Source of the DNA: Flexistipes sinusarabici DSM 4947
GTDB lineage: Bacteria > Chrysiogenota > Deferribacteres > Deferribacterales > Flexistipitaceae
Length of the DNA stretch: 64,000 bases
Assembly (NCBI RefSeq): GCF_000218625.1
Contig: NC_015672.1
Span: 186,001-250,000, forward strand
Direction: 5' to 3'
A model generated the notes under the pieces. It was not told the origin of the DNA, ran no database searches, and saw nothing but the letters and a program-made list of their open reading frames with translations. A program made the position numbers and the translations under genes. Below are positions 25,086-35,162 of the stretch, in pieces. The number at the start of each line of letters is the position of its first letter. Positions within the stretch are counted from its first letter, which is position 1.

Positions 25086-26291
25086 ATGCAGAATACAGAA
25101 ATAAAAGATAGAGAACAAAACCAAGTAAGTGAACTTATCACCGTTAATATGGGGCCACAGCACCCCAGTACTCACGGTGTTTTGAGGCTTGTTGTCGATC
25201 TTGACGGTGAGACAATCGCGGATGTAAGGCCGGATATAGGTTTTCTTCACAGGGGTGTAGAGAAACTTGCAGAAAACAGGACCTACCACCAATTTATCCC
25301 CTTGACAGACAGGCTTGATTATCTGTCCCCACTTTCCAATAATCTTGGTTACTGTCTCGCTGTTGAGAAGTTTTTTGATGTTAAAATACCTGAGAGAGCG
25401 GAATACCTCAGGGTTATTCTGGCTGAACTGTCCCGTATCGTAAGCCACCTTGTATGGATAGCTACACATGCTTTGGATATAGGTGCTATGACCGTCTTTA
25501 TTTATGCGTTCAGAGAGAGAGAGTATGTTCTCGATCTTTTTGAAATTGCAACTGGTCAGAGGATGACCAGCTCCTGGATGAGAGTGGGAGGAATCAGAGA
25601 CGATGTGCCTGAAGAGTTTTTTAAGAGACTGGGTAAATTTGTGTCTATTCTCGATGAAAGAGTTGATACATATGAAAGATTACTTACCAAAAATAGAATT
25701 TGGCTGAAAAGAACAAAAGGAATAGGGTATCTTTCCAAAGAGGATGCACTTAGCTACGGAGTGAGCGGACCTATTATGAGAGGCTCCGGTATAGATTTTG
25801 ATTTAAGAAGAGATGAGCCATACGGTATTTATGACAGATTTGACTTTGAGGTACCTGTGTATGAAGACGGGGACGTATATGCCAGATACCTTGTTCGTCT
25901 GCAAGAGATAAGAGAAGCGAAGAAAATTATAAAACAGGCTATGGAGGGTATACCTGAAGGGCCCACCATGACAGATGATCCCAGGGTTGCTTATCCGTCG
26001 CATGAAGAAGTTTATGAGAAGATGGAAGCACTTATCAGAAGATTCTACATAGTCTCCAAAGGTTTTAAGCCGCCCAAAGGACATACATACGGATGTGTTG
26101 AAGCTCCTAAAGGTGAGCTCGGGTACTATATAATTAGTGACGGGGATGCAAAACCCTATAGGTTAAAGATCAGAGCCCCCTCTTTTGTAAACTTGGGAGC
26201 ATTGCCAGAAATGTCCAGGGGGTATATGCTTGCCGATCTTGTGGCGGTTATAGGCAGCGTTGATATTGTACTTGGTGAGATAGACAGGTAA
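25086..26291 (+). CDS. nuoD: NADH-quinone oxidoreductase subunit D
   Basis: A 401-residue 49-kDa-type subunit forming the quinone site with NuoB. Motifs: VNMGPQHPSTHGVLRLVVDL, IGFLHRGVEKLAENRTYHQF, QRMTSSWMRVGGIRDDVPEE and the C-terminal LADLVAVIGSVDIVLGEIDR. Length is normal. Confidence 0.97.
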   Translation: MQNTEIKDREQNQVSELITVNMGPQHPSTHGVLRLVVDLDGETIADVRPDIGFLHRGVEKLAENRTYHQFIPLTDRLDYLSPLSNNLGYCLAVEKFFDVKIPERAEYLRVILAELSRIVSHLVWIATHALDIGAMTVFIYAFREREYVLDLFEIATGQRMTSSWMRVGGIRDDVPEEFFKRLGKFVSILDERVDTYERLLTKNRIWLKRTKGIGYLSKEDALSYGVSGPIMRGSGIDFDLRRDEPYGIYDRFDFEVPVYEDGDVYARYLVRLQEIREAKKIIKQAMEGIPEGPTMTDDPRVAYPSHEEVYEKMEALIRRFYIVSKGFKPPKGHTYGCVEAPKGELGYYIISDGDAKPYRLKIRAPSFVNLGALPEMSRGYMLADLVAVIGSVDIVLGEIDR

Positions 26292-26303
26292 AAGGAGGCA
26301 TTT

Positions 26304-26804
26304 ATGACTGAAAATGCTGTAGCTGAAGAGCTTGATCTTTCTAAAATAGATAAAATTTGTGAAAAATATAAAGGTAAAAAAGGTTCGACAATACCTGTAT
26401 TACAGGCTGTTCAGGAAGAGTACGGATACCTGTCCAAAGAAATGCTCGAAAGGATGGGTGATGTTCTAAATGTATCACCTCATGAGCTTTATGGTGTGTT
26501 AACATTTTATGCACAGTTTTATACAAGTCCCCGCGGCAAGTATGTGATAAGAGTCTGCAGAGGAACCGCCTGTCACGTTAAAGGTTCCGGCAGAATTTCA
26601 GAGGTTGTTAAAGAAGAATTTGGAATAGGGGATGGAGAAACAACCGAAGATTATGGTTTCACTCTTGAAGAGGTTTCCTGCATAGGTGCCTGCGGTATGG
26701 CGCCTGTGATTATGGTTAACGATAAAACGCATGGAAATTTAACACCTGAAAAATCCAGAGAAATTTTTAAAGATTATGCAGAAAAATTTAAAGAAGAAGA
26801 ATAG
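26304..26804 (+). CDS. nuoE: NADH-quinone oxidoreductase subunit E
   Basis: A 166-residue thioredoxin-like [2Fe-2S] (N1a) subunit of the NADH module. Ligands are in IRVCRGTACHVKGSGRISEV and EEVSCIGACGMAPVIMVND. The RBS AAAGGAGG precedes the ATG. It pairs with NuoF, which here has its own extra thioredoxin-like N-terminal domain, so the module carries two such folds. Confidence 0.96.
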   Translation: MTENAVAEELDLSKIDKICEKYKGKKGSTIPVLQAVQEEYGYLSKEMLERMGDVLNVSPHELYGVLTFYAQFYTSPRGKYVIRVCRGTACHVKGSGRISEVVKEEFGIGDGETTEDYGFTLEEVSCIGACGMAPVIMVNDKTHGNLTPEKSREIFKDYAEKFKEEE

Positions 26805-26813
26805 GGGCAAGTT

Positions 26814-28604
26814 ATGAGTGCTGTTAAATCAGACATAATAGAAGTGCATATTTGCACAGGGACGGCAGGTGTTGCATCCGGTGCTTATGAAGTTATGGAT
26901 GCATTCAATGAGGTTTTTAAAAGCAAGAATGTCCCTGCAATTGTCAAGGAACGGGAGTGCAAAGTAAAACAGACAGGCTGCCGGGGACTGTGTGAGCGCG
27001 ATGTGCTTGTTGATATCTATCTTCCCGGCGAAGAAGCTGCTACGTACGAGCATGTTACTCCGGATATGGTTCAGACGATAGTTGATGAGCATATAGGGGA
27101 AGGTGAGCCTGTAAAAAAATGGGCTGCCAAAAAAAGTTATTATGATTTTTATAGATTGCAGAAACGATATGTGCTTAAGGATTGCGGTGTTGTGGATCCT
27201 GAAGATATAGATGACTATATACAGCTGGGCGGTTATGAAGCCATAAAAAAAGTTGTAAACGAAATGTCGCCTGAGGATGTCATTGAAGAGGTTAAAAAAG
27301 CCAATTTAAGAGGACGCGGAGGCGGTGGCTTCCCTTCCGGTCTTAAGTGGACTTTTTGCCGGAAATCACCCGGGGATCATAAATATCTTGTTTGTAACGC
27401 AGATGAGGGGGACCCCGGTGCATTTATGGACAGAAGTATTATAGAAGGAAATCCCCATGATGTCATCGAGGGTATGCTGATTGCCGCATATGCCATAGGC
27501 TGTAATGAAGGATATATCTACTGCAGGGCTGAGTATCCGCTGGCTATAGCTCGTGTGAAAAAAGCTCTCAGAGTTGCTGAGGAGCGAGGCTACCTCGGTG
27601 ATAATATACTGGGCACAAACTTTAGCTTTAAGCTGCACCTGAAAGAAGGGGCCGGAGCATTTGTCTGCGGAGAAGAAACAGCATTGCTGGCGTCCATTGA
27701 AGGTGAAAGAGGAATGCCAAGGCCCAGACCACCTTTTCCGGCTGTAAAAGGCTTATGGCAGAAACCAACCAATGTTAATAATGTTGAGACCTTTGCTAAT
27801 CTGCCGATGATAATACTTAACGGAGCTGACTGGTATACGACAATCGGTACTGAAAAATCCAAAGGTACAAAGATATTTGCACTCAGTGGAAAGGTCAAAA
27901 GTACAGGACTCGTGGAAGTTCCGATGGGGATTACAGTAAAAGAGCTTATATATGATGTGGGCGGAGGTATCCCCAAGAAGCGTAAATTCAAGGCTGTACA
28001 AATGGGTGGTCCTTCCGGCGGATGTCTGCCTGAGGATTTGCTCGATACACCGATTGACTATGATTCATTGACAGCAGCCGGTGCCATGATGGGCTCAGGC
28101 GGTGTTGTCGTAATGGATGAAACAAACTGCATGGTTAATATTGCCAAGTTCTTTCTGACGTTTACGCAGCGTGAATCCTGCGGTAAATGCATACCCTGCA
28201 GGGTCGGAACCAAGACAATGCTTGATATCCTGGAGCGTATTAGTGACGGTAAGGGCAGAGAAGGCGATATTGAGCTGTTGGAAAGTTTAGCTGAAGACAT
28301 TAAGGTTTCATCGCTGTGTGGTCTTGGACAGACAGCCCCGAATCCTGTTTTGACCACTATCAGGTATTTTAGGGATGAGTATGAAGCCCACATATATGAT
28401 CAAAAATGCCCTGCAAGGGAATGTCCTGAGCTAATAGAGTTTGTTGTTATAGATGAGAAATGTAAAAAGTGCGGGATATGCTATAAAGTATGCCCGGTTG
28501 ATGCTATTTCCTGGGAGAAAGGGAAAGTTGCTTATATAGATAAAGACAAGTGCGTTAAATGTCGTGAGTGTATTGTTAATTGTCCATTTAATGCAATAGA
28601 CTAA
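26814..28604 (+). CDS. nuoF: NADH-quinone oxidoreductase subunit F, extended form
   Basis: A 596-residue flavoprotein, about 150 longer than the E. coli subunit. Residues ~1-105 are a thioredoxin-like [2Fe-2S] domain (VHICTGTAGVASGAYEVMDA, KQTGCRGLCERDVLVDIY). The core (~130-520) binds NADH (LRGRGGGGFPSGLKWTF) and FMN (GAGAFVCGEETALLASIEGE), with N3 ligands ESCGKCIPCRVGTKTM and SSLCGLGQTAPNP. The C-terminus (~545-596) is a two-[4Fe-4S] ferredoxin (CKKCGICYKVCPVDA, CVKCRECIVNCPFNAID). The layout resembles the flavin subunit of bifurcating hydrogenases and NAD-dependent formate dehydrogenases. Confidence 0.95.
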   Translation: MSAVKSDIIEVHICTGTAGVASGAYEVMDAFNEVFKSKNVPAIVKERECKVKQTGCRGLCERDVLVDIYLPGEEAATYEHVTPDMVQTIVDEHIGEGEPVKKWAAKKSYYDFYRLQKRYVLKDCGVVDPEDIDDYIQLGGYEAIKKVVNEMSPEDVIEEVKKANLRGRGGGGFPSGLKWTFCRKSPGDHKYLVCNADEGDPGAFMDRSIIEGNPHDVIEGMLIAAYAIGCNEGYIYCRAEYPLAIARVKKALRVAEERGYLGDNILGTNFSFKLHLKEGAGAFVCGEETALLASIEGERGMPRPRPPFPAVKGLWQKPTNVNNVETFANLPMIILNGADWYTTIGTEKSKGTKIFALSGKVKSTGLVEVPMGITVKELIYDVGGGIPKKRKFKAVQMGGPSGGCLPEDLLDTPIDYDSLTAAGAMMGSGGVVVMDETNCMVNIAKFFLTFTQRESCGKCIPCRVGTKTMLDILERISDGKGREGDIELLESLAEDIKVSSLCGLGQTAPNPVLTTIRYFRDEYEAHIYDQKCPARECPELIEFVVIDEKCKKCGICYKVCPVDAISWEKGKVAYIDKDKCVKCRECIVNCPFNAID

Positions 28605-28620
28605 CCGGAGAGGAAGAGCT

Positions 28621-30918
28621 ATGCTAACCCTTACAATAGACGGAATTGAGGTTAAAGTAAAAGAAGGTTCCACAATTCTTGATGCTGCCAAAGAAGCAGG
28701 TGTGGATATACCGCTTCTATGCCATCATAAAATGCTGCATCCTTTCGGTGCCTGCCGGGTGTGTCTTGTGGAAGTGGAAGGCAGCCCAAAACTCATGACT
28801 GCCTGTACAACGCCGGCAGCCGATAAAATGAACATTTTTACGCAGACTGAGAAACTTCAGAGGGTGAGAAAAACTGCTATTGAGCTTTTACTTATTAACC
28901 ACCCACTCGATTGCCCTGTTTGCGATAAGGGTGGTGAGTGCACGCTGCAGGACTTGACATTTGAGTTTGGTATAAATGATGAGCGTTTTGATGCTGAGCC
29001 TAACGATACTCCCGTTGATCATTCAAATCCTTTTATTGAAAGAGATATAGACAGGTGTGTTTTATGCGGAAAGTGCGTAAGAATTTGTGATGAAGTCGTT
29101 AACATACAGGCAATCAGCTTTCAGGACAGGGGCACGGATACTATAATCGGCACCTCTTTTGATCAACCGTGGCATTGTGAATATTGCGGTCAGTGTATGA
29201 GTGTTTGCCCGGTTGGATCACTTAATAACAGGGTATACCTCTTTAAAAACAGACCGTGGAATTTGGAAAGCACTTATTCTACGTGTGGCTTCTGTTCATG
29301 CGGCTGCACTGTTGTTGTAGATCATCAGGACAATGAAGTATTCAGAATTTCCGAAGATCCGGAAGCAGGTATAAACCACGGTTTTCTGTGTGCCAAAGGC
29401 AGGTTTGGATTCGAGCTTTTTAACTCAACCAAGCGCAAAAGCAAACCTATGATAAAAGGGAAATCCGGTTTTAGCGAAAAAGAATATGCCGATGCTATTG
29501 ATTTTAGTGCTGATAAAATTGCAAAAATAAAGGAAGAACACGGTCCGGACTCTATCGGGGTTATTGTTTCACCGAGACTTACCAACGAAGAAGCTTTCCT
29601 GGCTCAGAAATTCGGCAGAGATGTTGTCGGGACAAACAACATTTATTCATTCGAAACAGCAGATGCTCTTCCGGAAGGAACTTACGAAGATGTGGAAAGC
29701 AGTGATTATATATTGGTGCTTAATAATGATGTTACCGAATCAAATCCAATACTGGGGCTTGCAGTAAGGCGTGCTGCAAGGCACAATCCGGCAAAACTTA
29801 ATGTTTTTTACAGTAAATATACTGCCTTAAGAAGGGTTTCCAGCGAATTTATCAAAGACAACCCGAAGAAAATTTATGAGGAAATTGATGATTTGGTTTC
29901 CACAGTAGAGAGTGGAAAAGGTAATTATAAAGCGATGGCTGAAGAGCTTAGCAAAGCTGAAAAACCTGTGGTTATTTATGACCCGTATGCAAGAAAAGAT
30001 ATAGAATTTGCCAAAAGGCTGAAAAACTCTGTGAATAATCTCATAACTGTGCCATGCAAATGGAAAAACAACTCTCAGGGCATAGTTGACATGGGATGTG
30101 TTAACGGATTGAAGCCAGGCTATAAAGAGGCCGAAAAGGGCGAAGGCTTGAGAGAAGCTCTGGAAACAGACAAATTAAAGGCACTTATTGTTTTTGGAGA
30201 AAATCTTGCTACTAAAGCTGAGTTTAAAGATTTAACCGGATCTTTTAAAAAATTGGATTTTGTCATGGTAAGTGACCCGTTCTTTAGTGAATCTGCTGAA
30301 TTGGCAGATGTTTATCTGCCTGTGGCTACTTTTACCGAAAAGGATGGCAGCTTTACCAACCTTGAAGGTCGTGTTCAGCAGATTTTTAAAGCTGTGGAAA
30401 AGGGGTTACCCACGGATGCTGATATAATAGGTGATTTATCCACTAAGTTGTCAAAAGAACTGCCGAGGGATATTGAGTCTGTGAGAGATATGATTAAAAA
30501 AGAAAATAAACTGTACTCCTCAATAGATTTTGACGGTGAGGTAATAAGTTATCCATACTTGTTTGCAGAAGACATAAAAGATGAAAAGATGGAGCTTGCC
30601 AGTACCGGTAAATATTATCTGGCCCCCGCTTCGCTTAGACTGCATTCCGGTTCATATACGAGACATTCACCTGATTTATCCAAAGTATATAGTGAGGCAA
30701 TGCTTGAGATAAATCCGGAGGATGCAAAAGTGTTGAATGTTGAAGAAGGTGAATACCTCGCTCTTAAGGTGGGTGATATGACTCGTAAATATAAAGTTAA
30801 TATTGATAAACATGTGGACAAGGGAACTGTTTTTCTCCCGAATGACTATAATGAGACGGCGGCGGTATTTCATAAGGGACGCTATCTCAAAGTGGACCTG
30901 GTTAAACACGAGGCATAG
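28621..30918 (+). CDS. nuoG: NADH-quinone oxidoreductase subunit G
   Basis: A 765-residue Fe-S subunit. The N-terminal [2Fe-2S] has PLLCHHKMLHPFGACRVCLV; the His/Cys [4Fe-4S] is HPLDCPVCDKGGECTLQ; two further clusters are DRCVLCGKCVRICDEV and WHCEYCGQCMSVCPVGSL. A molybdopterin-oxidoreductase-like region begins STCGFCSCGCTVVVDH, retaining an N7-type site, and continues to the end without clear cofactor ligands. Length is below that of E. coli NuoG because the C-terminal part is shorter. Confidence 0.95.
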   Translation: MLTLTIDGIEVKVKEGSTILDAAKEAGVDIPLLCHHKMLHPFGACRVCLVEVEGSPKLMTACTTPAADKMNIFTQTEKLQRVRKTAIELLLINHPLDCPVCDKGGECTLQDLTFEFGINDERFDAEPNDTPVDHSNPFIERDIDRCVLCGKCVRICDEVVNIQAISFQDRGTDTIIGTSFDQPWHCEYCGQCMSVCPVGSLNNRVYLFKNRPWNLESTYSTCGFCSCGCTVVVDHQDNEVFRISEDPEAGINHGFLCAKGRFGFELFNSTKRKSKPMIKGKSGFSEKEYADAIDFSADKIAKIKEEHGPDSIGVIVSPRLTNEEAFLAQKFGRDVVGTNNIYSFETADALPEGTYEDVESSDYILVLNNDVTESNPILGLAVRRAARHNPAKLNVFYSKYTALRRVSSEFIKDNPKKIYEEIDDLVSTVESGKGNYKAMAEELSKAEKPVVIYDPYARKDIEFAKRLKNSVNNLITVPCKWKNNSQGIVDMGCVNGLKPGYKEAEKGEGLREALETDKLKALIVFGENLATKAEFKDLTGSFKKLDFVMVSDPFFSESAELADVYLPVATFTEKDGSFTNLEGRVQQIFKAVEKGLPTDADIIGDLSTKLSKELPRDIESVRDMIKKENKLYSSIDFDGEVISYPYLFAEDIKDEKMELASTGKYYLAPASLRLHSGSYTRHSPDLSKVYSEAMLEINPEDAKVLNVEEGEYLALKVGDMTRKYKVNIDKHVDKGTVFLPNDYNETAAVFHKGRYLKVDLVKHEA

Positions 30919-30981
30919 CGCTTAAATGCGCCGGGATTAGAGATTTAAGTATTTAATATAAAAATTTTAACGAGGTTAGCT

Positions 30982-31968
30982 ATGCTAATTGATGTGGTTT
31001 TGATATTAATCAAAATTTTACTTGTAATCACAGTACTGTTGCTCGGTGTTGCCTATATGACATGGGCAGAGAGAAAAGTAGTCGGACATATGCAGGTAAG
31101 GCTCGGTCCCACGCATGTGGGATGGAAAGGTCTTTTGCAGCCCATTGCAGATGGTCTGAAACTGGTGTCCAAAGAAGATGTTGTCCCTACAATGGTGGAC
31201 AAACCGGTGTACATTCTTGCTCCGCTTTTAAGTCTTATTCCTGCTCTTGCCGCGTTTGCGGTGATTCCCTTTGCCGATAAATTTATGTTTATGGGAAGGG
31301 AAATGCAGCCTTATATTACGGATGTTAATATCGGATTATTATATGTTCTGGCGATTTCATCTGTGGGAACATACGGGATAATTATGGCCGGTTGGGCTTC
31401 GAATTCAAAATATGCTCTGCTTGGTAGTCTTAGATCTTCAGCACAGGTGGTCAGCTACGAAACAGCTATGGGGCTTGCGCTTGTTGGACCTGTTTTATTA
31501 GCCGGGACACTGAGTCTCAGGGAAATTACACTGGCTCAGGGACAGACTGTATGGTTCATTGTCCCCCAAATTGTTGCTTTTGTGGTTTACCTCATTTCTG
31601 CTGTGGCTGAAACAAACAGAGCTCCTTTTGATTTGCCGGAAGCAGAAACAGAAATTGTAGCCGGCTTTCATGTAGAGTATTCAAGTATGAAATTTGCTCT
31701 GTTTTTCCTGGCTGAATATGCCAACATGTATGTCGTTTCCTCCATTGCTGCGATTGTTTTTCTTGGAGGATTCAGCGGACCTGTTCTGCCGGGATTCATA
31801 TGGTTCGTATTGAAAGTTTTGCTGTTCATGTTTTTCTACCTGTGGCTGAGGGCTACATTCCCGCGTTTACGTTTTGATCAGCTTATGCATCTTGGTTGGA
31901 AGGTGCTGATACCTGTTGCTCTTGCTAATATCGTGGTAACGGCAGTAATAGTTTACATTGTTAGGTAA
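30982..31968 (+). CDS. nuoH: NADH-quinone oxidoreductase subunit H
   Basis: A 328-residue, eight-helix subunit making the quinone chamber. Motifs: [59 protein letters not shown] (the acidic E-channel loop) and [20 protein letters not shown] 63-bp gap after nuoG is the longest in the operon and shows no promoter. Confidence 0.97.
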   Translation: MLIDVVLILIKILLVITVLLLGVAYMTWAERKVVGHMQVRLGPTHVGWKGLLQPIADGLKLVSKEDVVPTMVDKPVYILAPLLSLIPALAAFAVIPFADKFMFMGREMQPYITDVNIGLLYVLAISSVGTYGIIMAGWASNSKYALLGSLRSSAQVVSYETAMGLALVGPVLLAGTLSLREITLAQGQTVWFIVPQIVAFVVYLISAVAETNRAPFDLPEAETEIVAGFHVEYSSMKFALFFLAEYANMYVVSSIAAIVFLGGFSGPVLPGFIWFVLKVLLFMFFYLWLRATFPRLRFDQLMHLGWKVLIPVALANIVVTAVIVYIVR

Positions 31969-31978
31969 GGAGTTGGTT

Positions 31979-32413
31979 ATGAAAAATATATTTAACACAA
32001 TATTATTTACTGAAATGCTGCAGGGAATGGGTGTCACACTTAAACATTTTTTTAAGAAACCCGTTACTTATAAGTACCCTTATGAAGCGACGCCTATTTT
32101 TCCGAGATTCAGAGGTTTGCACTATATGAAGACTAACGAAAAAGGTGAATCGTTGTGCGTGGGATGCTACCTCTGCGAAGCAGTTTGCCCTTCGGATTGT
32201 ATTCATATAGAAACCGATGCCGGTCCGAAAGGCGAGCGTCTTGTGAAAAAATATGAACTTGATTTGGCAAGGTGTATATACTGTGGATTTTGTGAGGAAG
32301 CCTGTCCAGTGGATGCTATTCATATGGGCAACAGGTTTGATATCGTACAGTCCAGAAGAGATACATACACAGTAAACATGAAATATCTGGTACAAAATTA
32401 TAAAGGAGAATAG
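31979..32413 (+). CDS. nuoI: NADH-quinone oxidoreductase subunit I
   Basis: A 144-residue ferredoxin-like subunit holding N6a and N6b. Ligands are LCVGCYLCEAVCPSDCIHIE and RCIYCGFCEEACPVDAIHMG. The ATG at 31979 is set by AAGGAGTTGGTT and an upstream in-frame start is rejected. It overlaps no neighbour; nuoJ follows 3 bp later. Confidence 0.96.
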   Translation: MKNIFNTILFTEMLQGMGVTLKHFFKKPVTYKYPYEATPIFPRFRGLHYMKTNEKGESLCVGCYLCEAVCPSDCIHIETDAGPKGERLVKKYELDLARCIYCGFCEEACPVDAIHMGNRFDIVQSRRDTYTVNMKYLVQNYKGE

Positions 32414-32416
32414 ATT

Positions 32417-32917
32417 ATGGAACAGTTGGCATTTTATGTACTCGCATTTGTAGCGATAATTTCAGCCCTGTTCATGATTACACGGATTAACCCGGTACAC
32501 TCGGCACTGTGGATGCTTTTAACGTTTTTTGCCGTGGCTGGGATATTTGTGCAGCTTAATGCTGAATTTATCGCGGCAATCCAGGTGCTCGTTTATGCGG
32601 GTGCAATTCTGGTTTTGTATTTATTCGTTGTAATGCTACTGAATCCGAAAAGCCGCGGATTTATCAAAGTGCCTGTAAGGTACACATTAGGCACACTAGT
32701 GGCTCTTGTGGTGGTTATCCAGATTTTTGCCACACTCCGAAGCACTAATGTCATCGGAAAGCAAGGAACTATAACCCCTGAAATCATGAAAGAATCCGGA
32801 AATGTGTTTCTTTTTGGTAAAGAGCTCTTCAGCACGTATCTGGTGCCTTTCGAGGTATCATCAATATTGCTGCTTGTGGCAATGATCGGGGCCATAGCCC
32901 TTGCGAAAAAAGATTAA
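32417..32917 (+). CDS. nuoJ: NADH-quinone oxidoreductase subunit J
   Basis: A 166-residue five-helix membrane subunit. Recognisable by NPVHSALWMLLTFFAVAGIF, AEFIAAIQVLVYAGAILVLY and the final helix FEVSSILLLVAMIGAIALAK. Position and length are normal. Confidence 0.95.
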   Translation: MEQLAFYVLAFVAIISALFMITRINPVHSALWMLLTFFAVAGIFVQLNAEFIAAIQVLVYAGAILVLYLFVVMLLNPKSRGFIKVPVRYTLGTLVALVVVIQIFATLRSTNVIGKQGTITPEIMKESGNVFLFGKELFSTYLVPFEVSSILLLVAMIGAIALAKKD

Positions 32918-32929
32918 GGGGGAAAGGCG

Positions 32930-33229
32930 ATGTTATTGCAGCATTATTTGATATTAAGCGCGGTATTGTTCGGAATCGGTATCACCGGCGTGCTTATACG
33001 AAGAAATCTGATTGTTATGTTTATGTCAATGGAACTAATGCTTAATGCGGTCAACATAAATATGGCTGCTTTTTCCAAATATTTACATGCAATGAGCGGA
33101 CAGATATTTATCGTTTTCATTATGTGCGTAGCGGCTGCTGAGGCGGCAGTTGGGCTTGCATTAATTATCACGCTTTTTAGGAACAAACAGACGATAAATG
33201 CAGATGAGTTTAATTTAATGAGTAAATAG
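32930..33229 (+). CDS. nuoK: NADH-quinone oxidoreductase subunit K
   Basis: A 99-residue three-helix subunit with the two conserved buried Glu ([17 protein letters not shown] and [16 protein letters not shown]). The C-terminus is short and polar. It contributes to the E-channel/proton path. Confidence 0.96.
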   Translation: MLLQHYLILSAVLFGIGITGVLIRRNLIVMFMSMELMLNAVNINMAAFSKYLHAMSGQIFIVFIMCVAAAEAAVGLALIITLFRNKQTINADEFNLMSK

Positions 33230-33238
33230 GAGAGGAAA

Positions 33239-35152
33239 ATGATTGAGTTAGGGATACTATTAGGACCTCTTGCAGCAATAATTATAAATGCCTTTTTCGG
33301 TAGGCTTTATTTGAAGGAGAAAGCAAGTTATGTATCCATTGCAGGTGTACTCATATCACTTGTGCTCTCCATTCTGACATTTGTGAGAGTTGCCGGCGGG
33401 TATCACCTCGATACTGTAGTATACGAATGGGTATTAGCCGGAAATATACATATACCGTTTGGAATTCTTATTGACCAATTAACGGCGATTATGCTTATTG
33501 TCGTAACCTTTGTAAGTACAATGGTTCATATTTATTCTCTCGGCTATATGCACCATGATCCAGGACACTGGAGATTTTTTACGTATCTTTCAATTTTTAC
33601 ATTATCGATGCTTGTACTGGTACTCGGCAACAACTTCCTGATGCTTTTTGTAGGCTGGGAACTTGTGGGTCTTTCATCATACCTTCTGATTGGTTTTTGG
33701 TTTCATAAAGACAGCGCAGCTGATGCCAGTAAAAAGGCTTTCGTGGTCAACAGAATCGGTGATTTCGGTTTTTATATAGGTCTACTGCTGGTTATAATTA
33801 CATTTAACAGTCTCAGTTACAGCGACGCATTCAATATTCATGCGATAGAACAGGCAAAAGAGATAACTTATCCGATATTCGGCATCCAGATGAGTCTTCT
33901 GGATATAATGACTTTTGGACTTTTCTGCGGTGCAATTGGTAAATCTGCTCAGTTTCCCCTGCATGTATGGTTGCCGGATGCTATGGAAGGTCCCACTCCG
34001 GTTTCAGCATTAATACACGCAGCTACAATGGTTACAGCCGGTGTTTACATGGTAGCGCGCTGTAATCCTCTTTTTGCTCAGGCTGAGATTACAAGTGTAA
34101 TTGTAGTGTATGTGGGTGCAATTACAGCCTTTTTAGGGGCAACAATCGGTCTGACACAGTTCGACTTCAAAAGGGTACTGGCTTACTCAACAGTCAGCCA
34201 GTTAGGATATATGATAATGGCTGCAGGTGCGGGTGCATATGTGGCGGCAATATTCCACCTGTTCACACATGCGTTCTTCAAAGCTCTTCTCTTTCTCTGC
34301 TCAGGTAGTGTAATGCATGCTATGCAGGATGAACTGGATATCAGAAAAATGGGCGGACTTATTAAGAAGATGCCTATTACCGGCTATACCTTTCTGATTG
34401 GATGTATTGCAATAGCAGGTATTCCACCGCTTGCAGGCTTCTGGAGTAAAGACGAAATTCTTGCTATGACCTTTTCCGCTGACTTTAAGTTTGCATGGTT
34501 TATCGGTGCAGTGGTTGCTTTTATGACCGCATTTTACATGTTTAGGCTTTGGTGGATGGTTTTCAAAGGAGAACCCAGGGATAAGCACCTTTACGATCAT
34601 GCCCATGAATCACCGTCTTCAATGACAGTACCGCTTATTTTACTTGCGATACTTTCAGTTGTTGTGGGTGCTATATTCGGATATCCGCTTGAAGACGGTT
34701 ATATACATTCATTCCTCGGACCGGTACTGACACCGGCTCATGCCGGGGCGCATCATATGAGTGCTGCACTTTCAACCGGCTTGATGATTCTATCGATTGT
34801 TCTCGCAGCAGCAGGTATATATGTATCGTATCTTTATTACATTCAAAAACCTGAACTGCCCGGTAAAACGGTTAAAGCCCTTAAACCGGTGCATAACTTC
34901 TTCTATCGTAAATGGTATTTTGATGAGGTGTATGATGCGGTCATCATCCAGCCGATTGTCCTTATTTCAAGATTCCTGTGGAAAGGATTCGACAACAATG
35001 TGATAGATTTTATAGTGAATGGCGTCGGATGGATTGCAAGGTCACTGGGAAGCTTTCTCAGGATTATTCAGACCGGTCGTATGCAGACTTATCTCTTCAC
35101 TATGGTGCTGGGTGTTGTGATTTTACTATCAATATTTTATATGGGATATTAG
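33239..35152 (+). CDS. nuoL: NADH-quinone oxidoreductase subunit L
   Basis: A 637-residue antiporter-like proton-pumping subunit at the distal end of the membrane arm. Motifs: VGWELVGLSSYLLIGFWFHK (TM5 Glu), GKSAQFPLHVWLPDAMEGPT (TM7 Lys), SALIHAATMVTAGVYMVARC and HLFTHAFFKALLFLCSGSVM. The C-terminus includes a lateral amphipathic helix followed by terminal helices. Confidence 0.97.
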   Translation: MIELGILLGPLAAIIINAFFGRLYLKEKASYVSIAGVLISLVLSILTFVRVAGGYHLDTVVYEWVLAGNIHIPFGILIDQLTAIMLIVVTFVSTMVHIYSLGYMHHDPGHWRFFTYLSIFTLSMLVLVLGNNFLMLFVGWELVGLSSYLLIGFWFHKDSAADASKKAFVVNRIGDFGFYIGLLLVIITFNSLSYSDAFNIHAIEQAKEITYPIFGIQMSLLDIMTFGLFCGAIGKSAQFPLHVWLPDAMEGPTPVSALIHAATMVTAGVYMVARCNPLFAQAEITSVIVVYVGAITAFLGATIGLTQFDFKRVLAYSTVSQLGYMIMAAGAGAYVAAIFHLFTHAFFKALLFLCSGSVMHAMQDELDIRKMGGLIKKMPITGYTFLIGCIAIAGIPPLAGFWSKDEILAMTFSADFKFAWFIGAVVAFMTAFYMFRLWWMVFKGEPRDKHLYDHAHESPSSMTVPLILLAILSVVVGAIFGYPLEDGYIHSFLGPVLTPAHAGAHHMSAALSTGLMILSIVLAAAGIYVSYLYYIQKPELPGKTVKALKPVHNFFYRKWYFDEVYDAVIIQPIVLISRFLWKGFDNNVIDFIVNGVGWIARSLGSFLRIIQTGRMQTYLFTMVLGVVILLSIFYMGY

Positions 35153-35162
35153 GGGGAAGGTC

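Noticed and set aside
28621-30918. NuoG as a catalytic molybdenum formate dehydrogenase
   Set aside because: Its place in a canonical complex I operon and the N-terminal cluster set fit NuoG. No Cys or Sec active-site residue of a formate dehydrogenase was seen.
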